Assembly (NCBI GenBank): GCA_021324635.1
Contig: JAJPIS010000078.1
Coordinates: forward strand, 1-54,990
DNA from: Gemmatimonadota bacterium
GTDB taxonomy: Bacteria; Gemmatimonadota; Gemmatimonadetes; Gemmatimonadales; Gemmatimonadaceae
Reading direction: 5' to 3'
DNA length: 54,990 nt
Notes under the pieces: model-generated
Seen by the model: only the letters and a program-made list of their open reading frames with translations
Told to the model about the DNA's origin: nothing
Database searches by the model: none
Translations under genes and position numbers: made by a program
In this document: positions 1 through 7,326 of the stretch, piece by piece
Layout of the letters: every line of letters begins with the position of its first letter
Position numbering within the stretch: position 1 is the first letter of the stretch

Positions 1-33
1 CGACGAACTCGAAGTCGGCTCTGCCGGCCCCGG

Positions 34-1077
34 TCACACGATGACCATGGCGTCGCCGTAGGAGTAGAACCGGTATCCCGCGTCGACCGCCGCGCGGTAG
101 GCGCGCATCGTCACCTCGTACCCGGCCAAGGCGGCGACCAGCATGAGCAGGGTCGAGCGCGGCAGGTGGAAGTTGGTGATGAGATGATCGACTGCCCGCC
201 ACTCGTACGGCGGGCGGATGAAGAGCCGGGTCTCGGCGGACCCGGCCCGCACCGTGCCATCCTCCCCCGCCGCACTCTCGAGTGTGCGGGCCGTGGTCGT
301 CCCGACGGCCCAGATGCGGCCGCCTCGGCGCCGGACGGCGGCGACACGGTCGGCGGCAGCCGCCGAAACGCTGTACCACTCCTCATGCATCACGTGTCGG
401 GCGGGATCGTCGACTTCGACCGGCTTGAAGGTACCGGCGCCGACGTGGAGCACCACGTCCACGCGTTCGACGCCGCGCGCGGTCAGTGCCGCGAGCAGCT
501 CCGGAGTGAAGTGCAGCCCCGCCGTCGGCGCGGCGACCGACCCGCGCTCGCGCGCGTAGACGGTCTGGTACCGCTCGCCGTCGGCCGTCGTATCCCCGCG
601 CGTCATGTAGGGCGGCAGCGGCACGTGCCCATGTCGCTCGATCGCCTCCTCCACGGACAGCGCCGTGCGGAGCCGCACGATACGGGTGCGCCGATCGGTC
701 ACCTGCTCGATCTCAACCGATAGCTCGGGACCGACGGTCACCACGCGGCCCGCCCCGAGCTTCCCTCCCGGCCGCACCAACGCCTCGAACCGCCCGTCGC
801 CGAGCGGACGGAGCAGGAGGATCTCGGCCGGCGCACCGGAGCCGACGCGCGTCCCCAGGAGCCGCGCCCGGATCACCCGGGTCGTGTTGACGACGAGCGC
901 GTCGCCCGGCGGGATCAGCCCGACGAGATCGCGGAAGACATGGTGAGCGATGGTCCCACGCGCCCGGTCGATGACGAGCAGCCGACTCGCGTCCCGCGCG
1001 GCCGCCGGGACCTGCGCGATCCGGTCCGGCGGGAGGGCGTAGTCGTAGTCCGCAGTGCGCGAGCCGGGCGAGGGCAT
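34..1077 (-). CDS. queA: S-adenosylmethionine:tRNA ribosyltransferase-isomerase (QueA)
   Basis: Transfers and isomerises the ribosyl group of SAM onto 7-aminomethyl-7-deazaguanine at the tRNA wobble position, giving epoxyqueuosine; cytoplasmic. The product is 347 aa, the normal family length, and begins with the typical YDYALPPDRIAQVPA segment. The conserved PTAGLHFT, HVGAGTF and NFHLPRSTLLMLV motifs and a Y-R-F-Y-S-Y-GD ending are all present. I place the start at the ATG at 1077, because a longer reading frame would run into ruvB and adds only low-complexity residues. It lies 49 bp after ruvB on the same strand, and ruvCAB-queA is a common bacterial order. No other queuosine gene is in the window. 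Confidence 0.96.
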   Translation of the reverse strand: MPSPGSRTADYDYALPPDRIAQVPAAARDASRLLVIDRARGTIAHHVFRDLVGLIPPGDALVVNTTRVIRARLLGTRVGSGAPAEILLLRPLGDGRFEALVRPGGKLGAGRVVTVGPELSVEIEQVTDRRTRIVRLRTALSVEEAIERHGHVPLPPYMTRGDTTADGERYQTVYARERGSVAAPTAGLHFTPELLAALTARGVERVDVVLHVGAGTFKPVEVDDPARHVMHEEWYSVSAAAADRVAAVRRRGGRIWAVGTTTARTLESAAGEDGTVRAGSAETRLFIRPPYEWRAVDHLITNFHLPRSTLLMLVAALAGYEVTMRAYRAAVDAGYRFYSYGDAMVIV

Positions 1078-1126
1078 GCGATCGCGTCCGCCGGCGTCGG
1101 TACCGGCGTCGGACCCGGGGCGGGGA

Positions 1127-2212
1127 CTAGGCGTCGGGGAAGAGTCCCGGTTGCAGCCCATGCGACCCGCCACCACCCGCCGGCGGCTCGAAGCCGAAGT
1201 GGCGGTACGCCGTCAGGGTCGCGACCCGGCCGCGCGGCGTCCGGTGCAGGAATCCGTTCTGGACCAGAAACGGCTCGTACACTTCCTCGATCGTGCCCGG
1301 ATCCTCGGCCACCGCCGTGGCGATCGTGCCGATCCCGACCGGGCCGCCCTCGAACTTCTCGATGATCGTCCGGAGGATCCGCGCGTCCATGTCGTCGAGT
1401 CCCAGTTGGTCGACATCCAGCATCTGGAGCGCCTGCTGCGCGACCGCCTCGGTGATCGCCCCGTCGGCCCGGACCTGCGCGAAGTCGCGCACCCGCCGCA
1501 GCAGTCGATTGGCGACGCGCGGCGTCCCTCGCGAGCGACGCGCGATCTCGCTCGTTCCGCCGGGATCGATGCCCACCTTGAGCACGTCAGCCGTGCGACG
1601 CACGATCGTCTCGAGGTCCTCGGCCGGATAGTAGTTGAGACGCTGCTCGATCCCGAACCGGGCCCGCAACGGAGCCGTGAGCATGCCGAGCCGCGTCGTG
1701 GCCCCGACGAGGGTGAAGCGCTCGACGGGCATCGTGATCGTCTGCGCCTTGGGCCCGTCGGAGAGCCGGATCTCGATCTTGAAGTCCTCCATCGCCGGAT
1801 AGAGGAACTCCTCGATCACCGGCCGAAGCCGGTGGATCTCATCGATGAAGAGCACGTCCCCCTGCCGCAGGTTGGTCAGCGTGCCGACGAGATCGCCGGG
1901 CTTCTCGAGCGACGGGCCCGACTTGGTGTGGATGTTGGCACCCACCTCCCGCGCGATCAGCTCGGCCAGCGTCGTCTTGCCAAGCCCCGGTGGGCCGAAG
2001 AAGAGCACATGATCGAGCGGCTCGCGGCGGGCCAGCGCCGCGTCGATGTAGATGCGGAGGGTCTCCTTGACTTTGGGCTGGCCAATGAACTCGGCCAGCC
2101 GCTGCGGGCGGAGCGAAAGCTCGACCGGCCCTTCCTCCGGGAGCTCGTCCGGCGTCGTGATCTCGCGGCGCGACACCTCAGCCGCCGAGCCTCTCGCCAA
2201 CGTCGAGGACAT
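1127..2212 (-). CDS. ruvB: Holliday junction branch-migration helicase RuvB
   Basis: AAA+ motor that with RuvA drives branch migration of Holliday junctions during recombinational repair. The 361-aa product has Walker A (GPPGLGKTT), Walker B (DEIHRL), sensor 1 ([18 protein letters not shown]) and the C-terminal winged-helix region ending near [12 protein letters not shown]. The ATG at 2212 is chosen because a TATATT box ends exactly 7 nt upstream, so the transcript would be leaderless; a TTG three codons earlier would overlap that box. The gene thus has its own promoter just behind the ruvA stop in addition to read-through from yebC-ruvC-ruvA. Confidence 0.97.
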   Translation of the reverse strand: MSSTLARGSAAEVSRREITTPDELPEEGPVELSLRPQRLAEFIGQPKVKETLRIYIDAALARREPLDHVLFFGPPGLGKTTLAELIAREVGANIHTKSGPSLEKPGDLVGTLTNLRQGDVLFIDEIHRLRPVIEEFLYPAMEDFKIEIRLSDGPKAQTITMPVERFTLVGATTRLGMLTAPLRARFGIEQRLNYYPAEDLETIVRRTADVLKVGIDPGGTSEIARRSRGTPRVANRLLRRVRDFAQVRADGAITEAVAQQALQMLDVDQLGLDDMDARILRTIIEKFEGGPVGIGTIATAVAEDPGTIEEVYEPFLVQNGFLHRTPRGRVATLTAYRHFGFEPPAGGGGSHGLQPGLFPDA

Positions 2213-2219
2213 GGGCTCC

Positions 2220-2225
2220 AATATA
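2220..2225 (-). promoter_or_regulatory. -10 box (TATATT) of ruvB, leaderless arrangement
   Basis: TATATT on the minus strand ends 7 nt before the ruvB ATG. No Shine-Dalgarno sequence fits between the expected transcription start and the start codon. No clear -35 hexamer is visible upstream. Confidence 0.6.
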
Positions 2226-2245
2226 CACCGAAGAGAGACCGAATA

Positions 2246-2860
2246 TCACCGCCCGGCGATCCGCGTGAGCGCGGCCCGGACGAGATCGGGCACCGAGTGC
2301 CCGGTCGCGCCGGCATCCAGGGCGGCACGCACGGCGCGCTCGGCGTCGGGCCGCCCATACCCGAGGCGCACGAGCCCGAGCACGGCATCCTCGACCCCCG
2401 GCGGCGCCCCCTGGAGCCCACCGGCGGCGCCGCCGGCCCCCGCCCCTCCGACGAGCGCGTCGACCTTGTCGGCCAGGTCGAGCACGAGCTGCTCTGCTTT
2501 TTTCCGTCCGACGCGCGGCACGCGCTGGAGCGTGACGATGTCGCGTTCCCGAAGCGCTCGGACGAGCCGCTCGGCCGAGAGGGCCGACAGCAGGCTCAGG
2601 GCGAGCGTCGGCCCGACGCCCTTGGCGCCCAGCACGGCCCGGAAGACCTGGCGGTCGTAGGGGGTCGAGAAGCCGAACAGCTGCCAGCCATCGTCCCGGA
2701 CGACGAGGTGCGTGTGCACGGTGACGTGCTCGCCCGGCCCGGGCAGTGCTTCGTACGCCGAGAGCGGGATGGCCAGCTCGTAGGCGACACCGCCCGGCGT
2801 CAGCACCTCGGTCCGGTCCAGCTCCTTCGCGATGACCGTGCCCCTGACCTGTGAGATCAT
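2246..2860 (-). CDS. ruvA: Holliday junction branch-migration protein RuvA
   Basis: Tetrameric junction-binding partner of RuvB. The 204-aa protein starts MISQVRGTVIAKE, the N-terminal OB-fold that packs on the junction. It carries the two helix-hairpin-helix elements (GVGPTLALSLLS and VPRVGRKKAEQLVLDL), then a glycine/alanine-rich flexible linker and the C-terminal three-helix domain that contacts RuvB (EDAVLGLVRLGYGRPDAERAV). It sits 18 bp after ruvC and 33 bp before ruvB. Length and domain order are normal. Confidence 0.96.
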   Translation of the reverse strand: MISQVRGTVIAKELDRTEVLTPGGVAYELAIPLSAYEALPGPGEHVTVHTHLVVRDDGWQLFGFSTPYDRQVFRAVLGAKGVGPTLALSLLSALSAERLVRALRERDIVTLQRVPRVGRKKAEQLVLDLADKVDALVGGAGAGGAAGGLQGAPPGVEDAVLGLVRLGYGRPDAERAVRAALDAGATGHSVPDLVRAALTRIAGR

Positions 2861-2878
2861 GCGCGGCCGGCGCCCGGC

Positions 2879-3427
2879 TCAGACACGCGCCGCGCGTGGT
2901 CCCGGCTCGGCGCGCGCGGGCGCGGCCGCCGCGACCAGCGCCCGACGGGTCGCCGGCGCCGTGAGGCAGTACGTGAGCGCCGCCGCGACGCCGTCGGCGG
3001 CGTCCGACGGATGCGGCACCGACTGGAGCCGGAGCAGTCGCATCAACATGAACTGCACCTGGGCTTTGGTCGCGCCTCCGCTGCCCACGACCGCCTTCTT
3101 GATCTCGGCCGGCGGGTACTCGTGGATGTGCACGCCCGCCCGCGCGCCGGCGAGCAGCACGACCCCACGCGCGTGCCCGAGCACGACCGTCGTGCGCACG
3201 TTGCGGGCGTAGAACACATCCTCGACCGCGAGCACCTCGGGTCGGTGGCGCTCGATCAGCTCCGTCACGCCCTCGAAGATCTCGAGCAGCCGGCCGGCGA
3301 GCGTGTCACGCGGCCGGGTGCGGATCACGCCGCACTCGACGAGCACGGCCTGGCGCGGTCCCTCGACCCGGCGGACCACGCCGTAGCCGGTCGCCGCCGT
3401 CCCGGGGTCGATGCCGAGAACGGTCAC
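2879..3427 (-). CDS. ruvC: Holliday junction resolvase RuvC
   Basis: Endonuclease that resolves Holliday junctions produced by RuvAB. The 182-aa product has the RNase-H-like catalytic residues: Asp7 in LGIDPGTAATGYG, Glu in LAVEDVFYARN, and the C-terminal acidic pair in HPSDAADGVAAALTY. The start is a GTG at 3427 that overlaps the yebC stop as GTGA, which implies translational coupling. The frame stays open upstream, but only as a shadow of yebC. A short arginine/alanine-rich tail follows the last catalytic residue. Confidence 0.96.
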   Translation of the reverse strand: MTVLGIDPGTAATGYGVVRRVEGPRQAVLVECGVIRTRPRDTLAGRLLEIFEGVTELIERHRPEVLAVEDVFYARNVRTTVVLGHARGVVLLAGARAGVHIHEYPPAEIKKAVVGSGGATKAQVQFMLMRLLRLQSVPHPSDAADGVAAALTYCLTAPATRRALVAAAAPARAEPGPRAARV

Positions 3428-4164
3428 GCACGCGCCATATCGGCGACGTCCATGTCGAAGTTCGCGTCCACCTTCTGCACGTCGTCGAGCTCCTCCAGCT
3501 CCTCGAGGAGCTTGACGAGCGATTCGGCGGTCTTGCCCTCGACGCGAACCGTCGTCCTGGGGATCCAGGCGACTTCGGCCTCCGCCACCGTCACGCCTTT
3601 GCCCTCGAGTGCCGCCCGGACGGCGTGGACCGTCGCCGGGTCGGTGGTCACCACGTACTGGTCGTCCTCGCGGCGGACATCCTCGGCGCCGGACTCCAGG
3701 CTCGCCTCGAGCACTCGATCCTCGTCCTGCGTCGCGTCGACATAGATCTGGCCGCGCCGATCGAACATCCACGCCACCGAGTTCGTCGCGCCGAGGTTCC
3801 CGCCGCCGCGAGAGAGCTTGTGCCGGATCTCGGCGACCGTGCGGGTCGCGTTGTCGGTCACCGCCTGAATCATGAGGGCGACGCCGCCCGGGCCGAACCC
3901 CTCGTACATGACCTCGACGTACTGCACGCCTTCCAGCTCGCCGGTCCCCTTCTTGATCGCCCGCTCGATGTTGTCCTTCGGCATCGAGGCCGCCCGGGCG
4001 TTCTCGATCGCCGTCCGCAGGCGGGGATTGCCGCCCGGATCGCCGCCGCCCTGCTTCGCGGCGACCGTGATCTCACGAATCAGCTTCGTGAACTGTGCTC
4101 CGCGCTTGGCGTCGGCGGCCGCCTTGTAGTGCTTGATCTGCTTCCATTTGCTGTGGCCGGCCAT
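3424..4164 (-). CDS. yebC: YebC/PmpR family protein (TACO1-like)
   Basis: Member of the YebC/PmpR/TACO1 family, annotated in different bacteria as a DNA-binding regulator or as a ribosome-associated factor that helps translation of proline-rich stretches. The 246-aa sequence opens with MAGHSKWKQIKHYKAAADAKRG, the family hallmark, and has YEGFGPGGVALMIQAVTDN in the middle domain. It is first in the yebC-ruvC-ruvA-ruvB-queA series, a frequent bacterial arrangement, and overlaps ruvC by 4 bp. Its ATG lies about 35 nt after a TATATT box, and I see no good ribosome binding site. Confidence 0.95.
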   Translation of the reverse strand: MAGHSKWKQIKHYKAAADAKRGAQFTKLIREITVAAKQGGGDPGGNPRLRTAIENARAASMPKDNIERAIKKGTGELEGVQYVEVMYEGFGPGGVALMIQAVTDNATRTVAEIRHKLSRGGGNLGATNSVAWMFDRRGQIYVDATQDEDRVLEASLESGAEDVRREDDQYVVTTDPATVHAVRAALEGKGVTVAEAEVAWIPRTTVRVEGKTAESLVKLLEELEELDDVQKVDANFDMDVADMARA

Positions 4165-4199
4165 GCGTGGCGCTCGCGAGCTGAGGGTCGGAGACCCAA

Positions 4200-4205
4200 A
4201 ATATA
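4200..4205 (-). promoter_or_regulatory. -10 box (TATATT) upstream of yebC
   Basis: TATATT on the minus strand sits 35 nt before the yebC ATG, giving a short leader. It immediately follows the hairpin at 4222-4240, so this promoter restarts transcription for the yebC-ruv-queA series. Confidence 0.5.
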
Positions 4206-4221
4206 CTCGAAACCTCGCGCC

Positions 4222-4240
4222 CGCCCGCGTCGCGCGGGCG
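4222..4240 (-). terminator. Hairpin terminator-like element after the DnaB-like gene
   Basis: A perfect 8-bp GC stem with a 3-nt loop lies 12 bp past the stop of the DnaB-like gene. There is no T-run, so termination efficiency is uncertain. It falls in the -35 region of the yebC promoter. Confidence 0.4.
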
Positions 4241-4252
4241 CCCCTCGTGGTG

Positions 4253-5098
4253 CTAGCGCTCGAGGAGATCCTCGAACCGCATCCAGTGCTTGTAGAAGTA
4301 CAGGTCGACGTACCCGGTCGGGCCGCTGCGGTTCTTGAGCGCGAGTAGCTCGGTCGCGCCCTCGACGCTCAGGCCCCCCTGATACATCTCCTCGCGGTAC
4401 AGGGCGAGCACCACGTCCGCGTGCTGCTTGGGGGCGTGGAGGGCGCCGAAATCGTCGAGTGTCGGCCGCCGGTCCGGGCGACTGCGGTCGAGGTTCGGCA
4501 GATGGGCGAGGAGCAGCAGCGCCAGCTCCGACTGGAGGGCCGCGGCCTTGAGCGCGCGGACGGCCGCCGCCAGCTCCTCGTCCTGGGCCAGCCGCCCGGC
4601 GCCGAGTGACTGGAGGCCGTCGATGACCACCAGCCGCGCGCCGCCGCGGGCCGCGATCGACTCGCCGAGCTGCTCGACAGTCGCCGGAAGACGTTCAACC
4701 ATGGGCGAGACGTCGCGCAGTCGGAGCGCGGCGGCGCCCGCGCTCGCGCGCGTGCCCTCGTCCAGTGTGCCGCGCCGCAGGTCGTCGATCCGGGCCCGGC
4801 CCTCGAGGGCGAGCATCCGCTCCAGCACCCGCTCGACCGACATCTCCCCCGTGTAGTACGCGGCGGGTACGCCGCTCAGCATGGCCCGCATCGCGACGGC
4901 GAGGGCCAGGGCCGACTTGCCGCTGCCGACGTCGCCGCCCAGGACCGCCAGATCGCCCGTGCGGAAGCCACCGCCCAGCAGTTGGTCGATGCTCGGGAAG
5001 CCGGTCGAGATCGTGTCGTTGGTCGGCGCGCCGTCGGAGCGCGCATCGATCCGCCGGAGGAGCTGCGAGAGCGGGGAGATGTCGGTGGACCGCGGCAC
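4253..5098 (-). CDS. DnaB-type helicase C-terminal (RecA-fold) ATPase domain protein
   Basis: A 281-aa stand-alone protein that matches only the C-terminal motor of replicative helicase DnaB. Walker A is GGDVGSGKSALAL, Walker B LVVIDGLQSLG, and near the end come DVVLALYREEMY and LLALKNRSGPTGYVDLYFY, like the DnaB segment carrying the arginine finger, then RFEDL. The DnaB N-terminal primase-interacting domain is absent; only about 30 residues precede the fold. A full-length dnaB presumably exists elsewhere. RadA or KaiC-like alternatives are less likely because no zinc finger or Lon-like domain is seen. The start is a GTG. It follows the 128-aa gene by 30 bp, so the two are probably cotranscribed. 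Role unknown. Confidence 0.75.
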   Translation of the reverse strand: MPRSTDISPLSQLLRRIDARSDGAPTNDTISTGFPSIDQLLGGGFRTGDLAVLGGDVGSGKSALALAVAMRAMLSGVPAAYYTGEMSVERVLERMLALEGRARIDDLRRGTLDEGTRASAGAAALRLRDVSPMVERLPATVEQLGESIAARGGARLVVIDGLQSLGAGRLAQDEELAAAVRALKAAALQSELALLLLAHLPNLDRSRPDRRPTLDDFGALHAPKQHADVVLALYREEMYQGGLSVEGATELLALKNRSGPTGYVDLYFYKHWMRFEDLLER

Positions 5099-5128
5099 GC
5101 CCGAGAGACGACCGAGGGGGAAGGGCCG

Positions 5129-5515
5129 TCAGCGAGGGATGAGGGCCTCGACCTCGGACCGCGCCGGTCCGTCGAGGGTGCGCCCGACGACGTCGAGCAC
5201 GCCGCGGAGCGCCGACCGCAAGGTCGCAGGGTCGTCCTGGGCCGCCGCATCGATCACCCGCGCGAAGGCGGCCCGCGCCGGCGCGGGCAGTGTGCAGGCC
5301 GCCAGCCAGGCCCGGGCGCCGGCCGCACGCCGGGCGCGGACCTCGGCGCCGAGCGCCACCGGCGAGGCGGCGCCGGCGACCAGGTGCGCGCACACGAAGG
5401 CTGCGAGCGCGACCTCACGGTCGCCCCCCAACGGCCGCCGCCCCGCCAGCGTAGCGAGCGCGGGGAAGCGGAACACCGGCGCCTCGAGGGCGTACGGCAG
5501 ACGGCTGCCAAGCAC
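5129..5515 (-). CDS. Small alanine-rich hypothetical protein
   Basis: A 128-aa, strongly alanine/arginine-rich protein with no motif I recognise, no signal peptide and predicted all-helical character. The start is a GTG at 5515 with a TAGCTT box ending 7 nt upstream, the leaderless pattern seen elsewhere in the window, which supports it as a real gene. It precedes the DnaB-like ATPase gene by 30 bp on the same strand and is divergent from the PorX-like gene. Function cannot be inferred beyond a possible link with that ATPase. Confidence 0.6.
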   Translation of the reverse strand: MLGSRLPYALEAPVFRFPALATLAGRRPLGGDREVALAAFVCAHLVAGAASPVALGAEVRARRAAGARAWLAACTLPAPARAAFARVIDAAAQDDPATLRSALRGVLDVVGRTLDGPARSEVEALIPR

Positions 5516-5522
5516 CTACACG

Positions 5523-5528
5523 AAGCTA
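5523..5528 (-). promoter_or_regulatory. -10 box (TAGCTT), leaderless, for the 128-aa gene
   Basis: TAGCTT on the minus strand ends 7 nt before the GTG at 5515. It lies back to back with the candidate promoter of the plus-strand PorX-like gene. Confidence 0.45.
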
Positions 5529-5539
5529 GAGTGCAACAA

Positions 5540-5545
5540 TACATT
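5540..5545 (+). promoter_or_regulatory. Candidate -10 box (TACATT) of the PorX-like gene
   Basis: TACATT ends 9 nt before the ATG at 5555. The divergent intergenic space is only 39 bp, so both promoters must overlap. Confidence 0.4.
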
Positions 5546-5554
5546 CCGCACGAG

Positions 5555-7303
5555 ATGGCCCCGCTCGGCGCTTCGCCCCTCGTTCCCGCCACGTCCGCCA
5601 TCTCCGCCAGCCCCGGCATCTCCGCGATTTCCGCCGCCTCGCCCACTCCCGCCCCCCGGCCTACGCCCCCCCCGCAGCCCTCGGCTCCCACGCCAGGTCC
5701 GGCCCCGTCCGCCGCTCAGGGACCGCCCCGGAAGCCGGCACCCGCCCGCAAGGCGGTGCTCTGGGTGGACGACGAGGTGGAGCTGCTCGAGCCGCATCGC
5801 ATCTTCCTGCGCGAGAGCGGCTACGACGTGGAGATGGCGACCAACGCCGACGACGCCATCGAGCTCATCCGACAGCGGCCGTTCGACGTCGTGTTGCTGG
5901 ACGAGCAGATGCCGGGCAAGCGCGGTCTCGACGCCTATCGCGATCTGCGGGCGTTGGACCCCAACGTCCCGGTGGTGATGGTCACCAAGAGCGAGGAAGA
6001 CGCGACGCTGACCGAGGCGATCGGCGCCAACGTCCGCGACTACCTCACCAAGCCGATCAATCCCCGTCAGGTGCTGGCGGCCGTGCGGCGGATCCTCGAC
6101 GGGCCCCGCATCCGCCAGCAGGCGCTGGCCCGCCGGTTCGTCGAGCGCTTCCGCGCGATCGAGCTCGAGCGTGCCCGGCCGCTGGACTGGCGCGGCTGGG
6201 TCGAGCGCTTCGGGGAGCTCATGAAGTGGGACGTCGAGCTGGCGGCCGCGGGCGAGACCGGACTCTACGAGTCCCTCCGCGGGCTCTACGCCGACATGCA
6301 TCGCGAGTTCGCCGCCTTCATGGCCGCGGCCTATCCGAGCTGGCTTCAGCATCTCGAGGGCAATCGACCCCCGCTCTCGGTCGACGTCATCGGCGAGTTC
6401 CTGCTCCCCGTGCTCCAGCGCGACCGGGCGGCGATCTTCGTCGTCGTCGACTGCCTGCGGCTCGACCAGTGGATGGCGTTGGAGCCGCTGCTGGCCCCGC
6501 TGTTCGACGTCGAGGTGACCCACCACTTCGCCGTCCTGCCGACCGCCACGCCGTACTCGCGGAACGCCCTCTTCAGCGGCCTCTTCCCCGGCGAGATCGC
6601 CGCCCGGTTCCCGGACTGGTGGGGTCCCGGGGCACGCGAAGATGAGACCCTCAACGCGCACGAGCGGGAGTTGCTCGAGGCGCACCTGACGGAGCTCGAG
6701 CACCCGGTCCCCGTCCGGTACTTCAAGATCTCGACCGCCGCCGATTCCGATGAGCTGGAGCGGCGGCTCCATGCCGCGATCGCCCCCGATGGGGTGACGG
6801 CCTTCGTCTTCAACTTCGTCGACCTGCTCACCCACGGCCGGAGCGAGTCGGCGATCCTGTACGAGGTGGCGCGCGACGAGATCGCGCTCCGGCAGTTGAC
6901 CGTGCAGTGGTTTCAGCGGTCCGCGTTGCTCGGTGTCCTCAAGGAAGCCGCCCGCCGGCGGGTCACCGTGCTGCTCACGAGCGACCACGGCTCGATTCAC
7001 TGCCAGACACCGGCGACCGTGTACGCCAAGCGCGACGCGACCGCGAATCTGCGCTACAAGTTCGGCGAGGACGTGCGCGCCGAGCGGCCCGATCACGCGC
7101 TGCTCTTCCCCAGCGCCGACCAGTTGCGCCTCCCCCACCGGGGTCTGGGCTCGCACACGCTGCTCGCCACGGGCGACTCGTTCTTCGTGTATCCGACCAA
7201 GCTCCGCGAGTACCAGAGCCGATACCGCGGGTCGTTCCTGCACGGCGGGGTGACACCGGAAGAGGTGATCCTCCCGGTGGCGCTGCTCACGCCGCGCCGG
7301 TAG
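5555..7303 (+). CDS. PorX-like response regulator with PglZ (alkaline-phosphatase-fold) domain
   Basis: Two-domain signalling protein of 582 aa. Residues 1-65 are a Pro/Ala/Ser-rich tail. Residues 66-185 form a receiver domain with acidic pair VDDE, phosphoacceptor Asp116 (DVVLLDEQMPG), Thr in MVTKSEE and Lys in YLTKPINP. After a helical linker, residues about 290-580 form a PglZ domain with metal and catalytic residues Asp299 (VVDCLR), Thr332 (TATPYSRNALFSG), NFVDLLTH and Asp477-His478 (TSDHGS). This is the architecture of PorX, which in Bacteroidota regulates type IX secretion and has nucleotide phosphodiesterase activity. No sensor kinase and no type IX gene are nearby; the next genes are a lipid exporter and glycosyltransferases. 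A GTG at 5531 is an alternative start. Confidence 0.88.
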   Translation: MAPLGASPLVPATSAISASPGISAISAASPTPAPRPTPPPQPSAPTPGPAPSAAQGPPRKPAPARKAVLWVDDEVELLEPHRIFLRESGYDVEMATNADDAIELIRQRPFDVVLLDEQMPGKRGLDAYRDLRALDPNVPVVMVTKSEEDATLTEAIGANVRDYLTKPINPRQVLAAVRRILDGPRIRQQALARRFVERFRAIELERARPLDWRGWVERFGELMKWDVELAAAGETGLYESLRGLYADMHREFAAFMAAAYPSWLQHLEGNRPPLSVDVIGEFLLPVLQRDRAAIFVVVDCLRLDQWMALEPLLAPLFDVEVTHHFAVLPTATPYSRNALFSGLFPGEIAARFPDWWGPGAREDETLNAHERELLEAHLTELEHPVPVRYFKISTAADSDELERRLHAAIAPDGVTAFVFNFVDLLTHGRSESAILYEVARDEIALRQLTVQWFQRSALLGVLKEAARRRVTVLLTSDHGSIHCQTPATVYAKRDATANLRYKFGEDVRAERPDHALLFPSADQLRLPHRGLGSHTLLATGDSFFVYPTKLREYQSRYRGSFLHGGVTPEEVILPVALLTPRR

Positions 7304-7326
7304 CGCGGCCCGTTCCCGCATTCCGC

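Noticed and set aside
2504-2512. T/A homopolymer in ruvA as a programmed frameshift
   Set aside because: ruvA is full length and in frame on both sides of the tract; it encodes an ordinary Arg-Lys-Lys stretch.
5516-7321. 601-codon open frame on the minus strand opposite the PorX-like gene
   Set aside because: It is a high-GC shadow: Arg/Glu/Gly-rich composition with no motif, while the plus strand has complete receiver and PglZ motifs.
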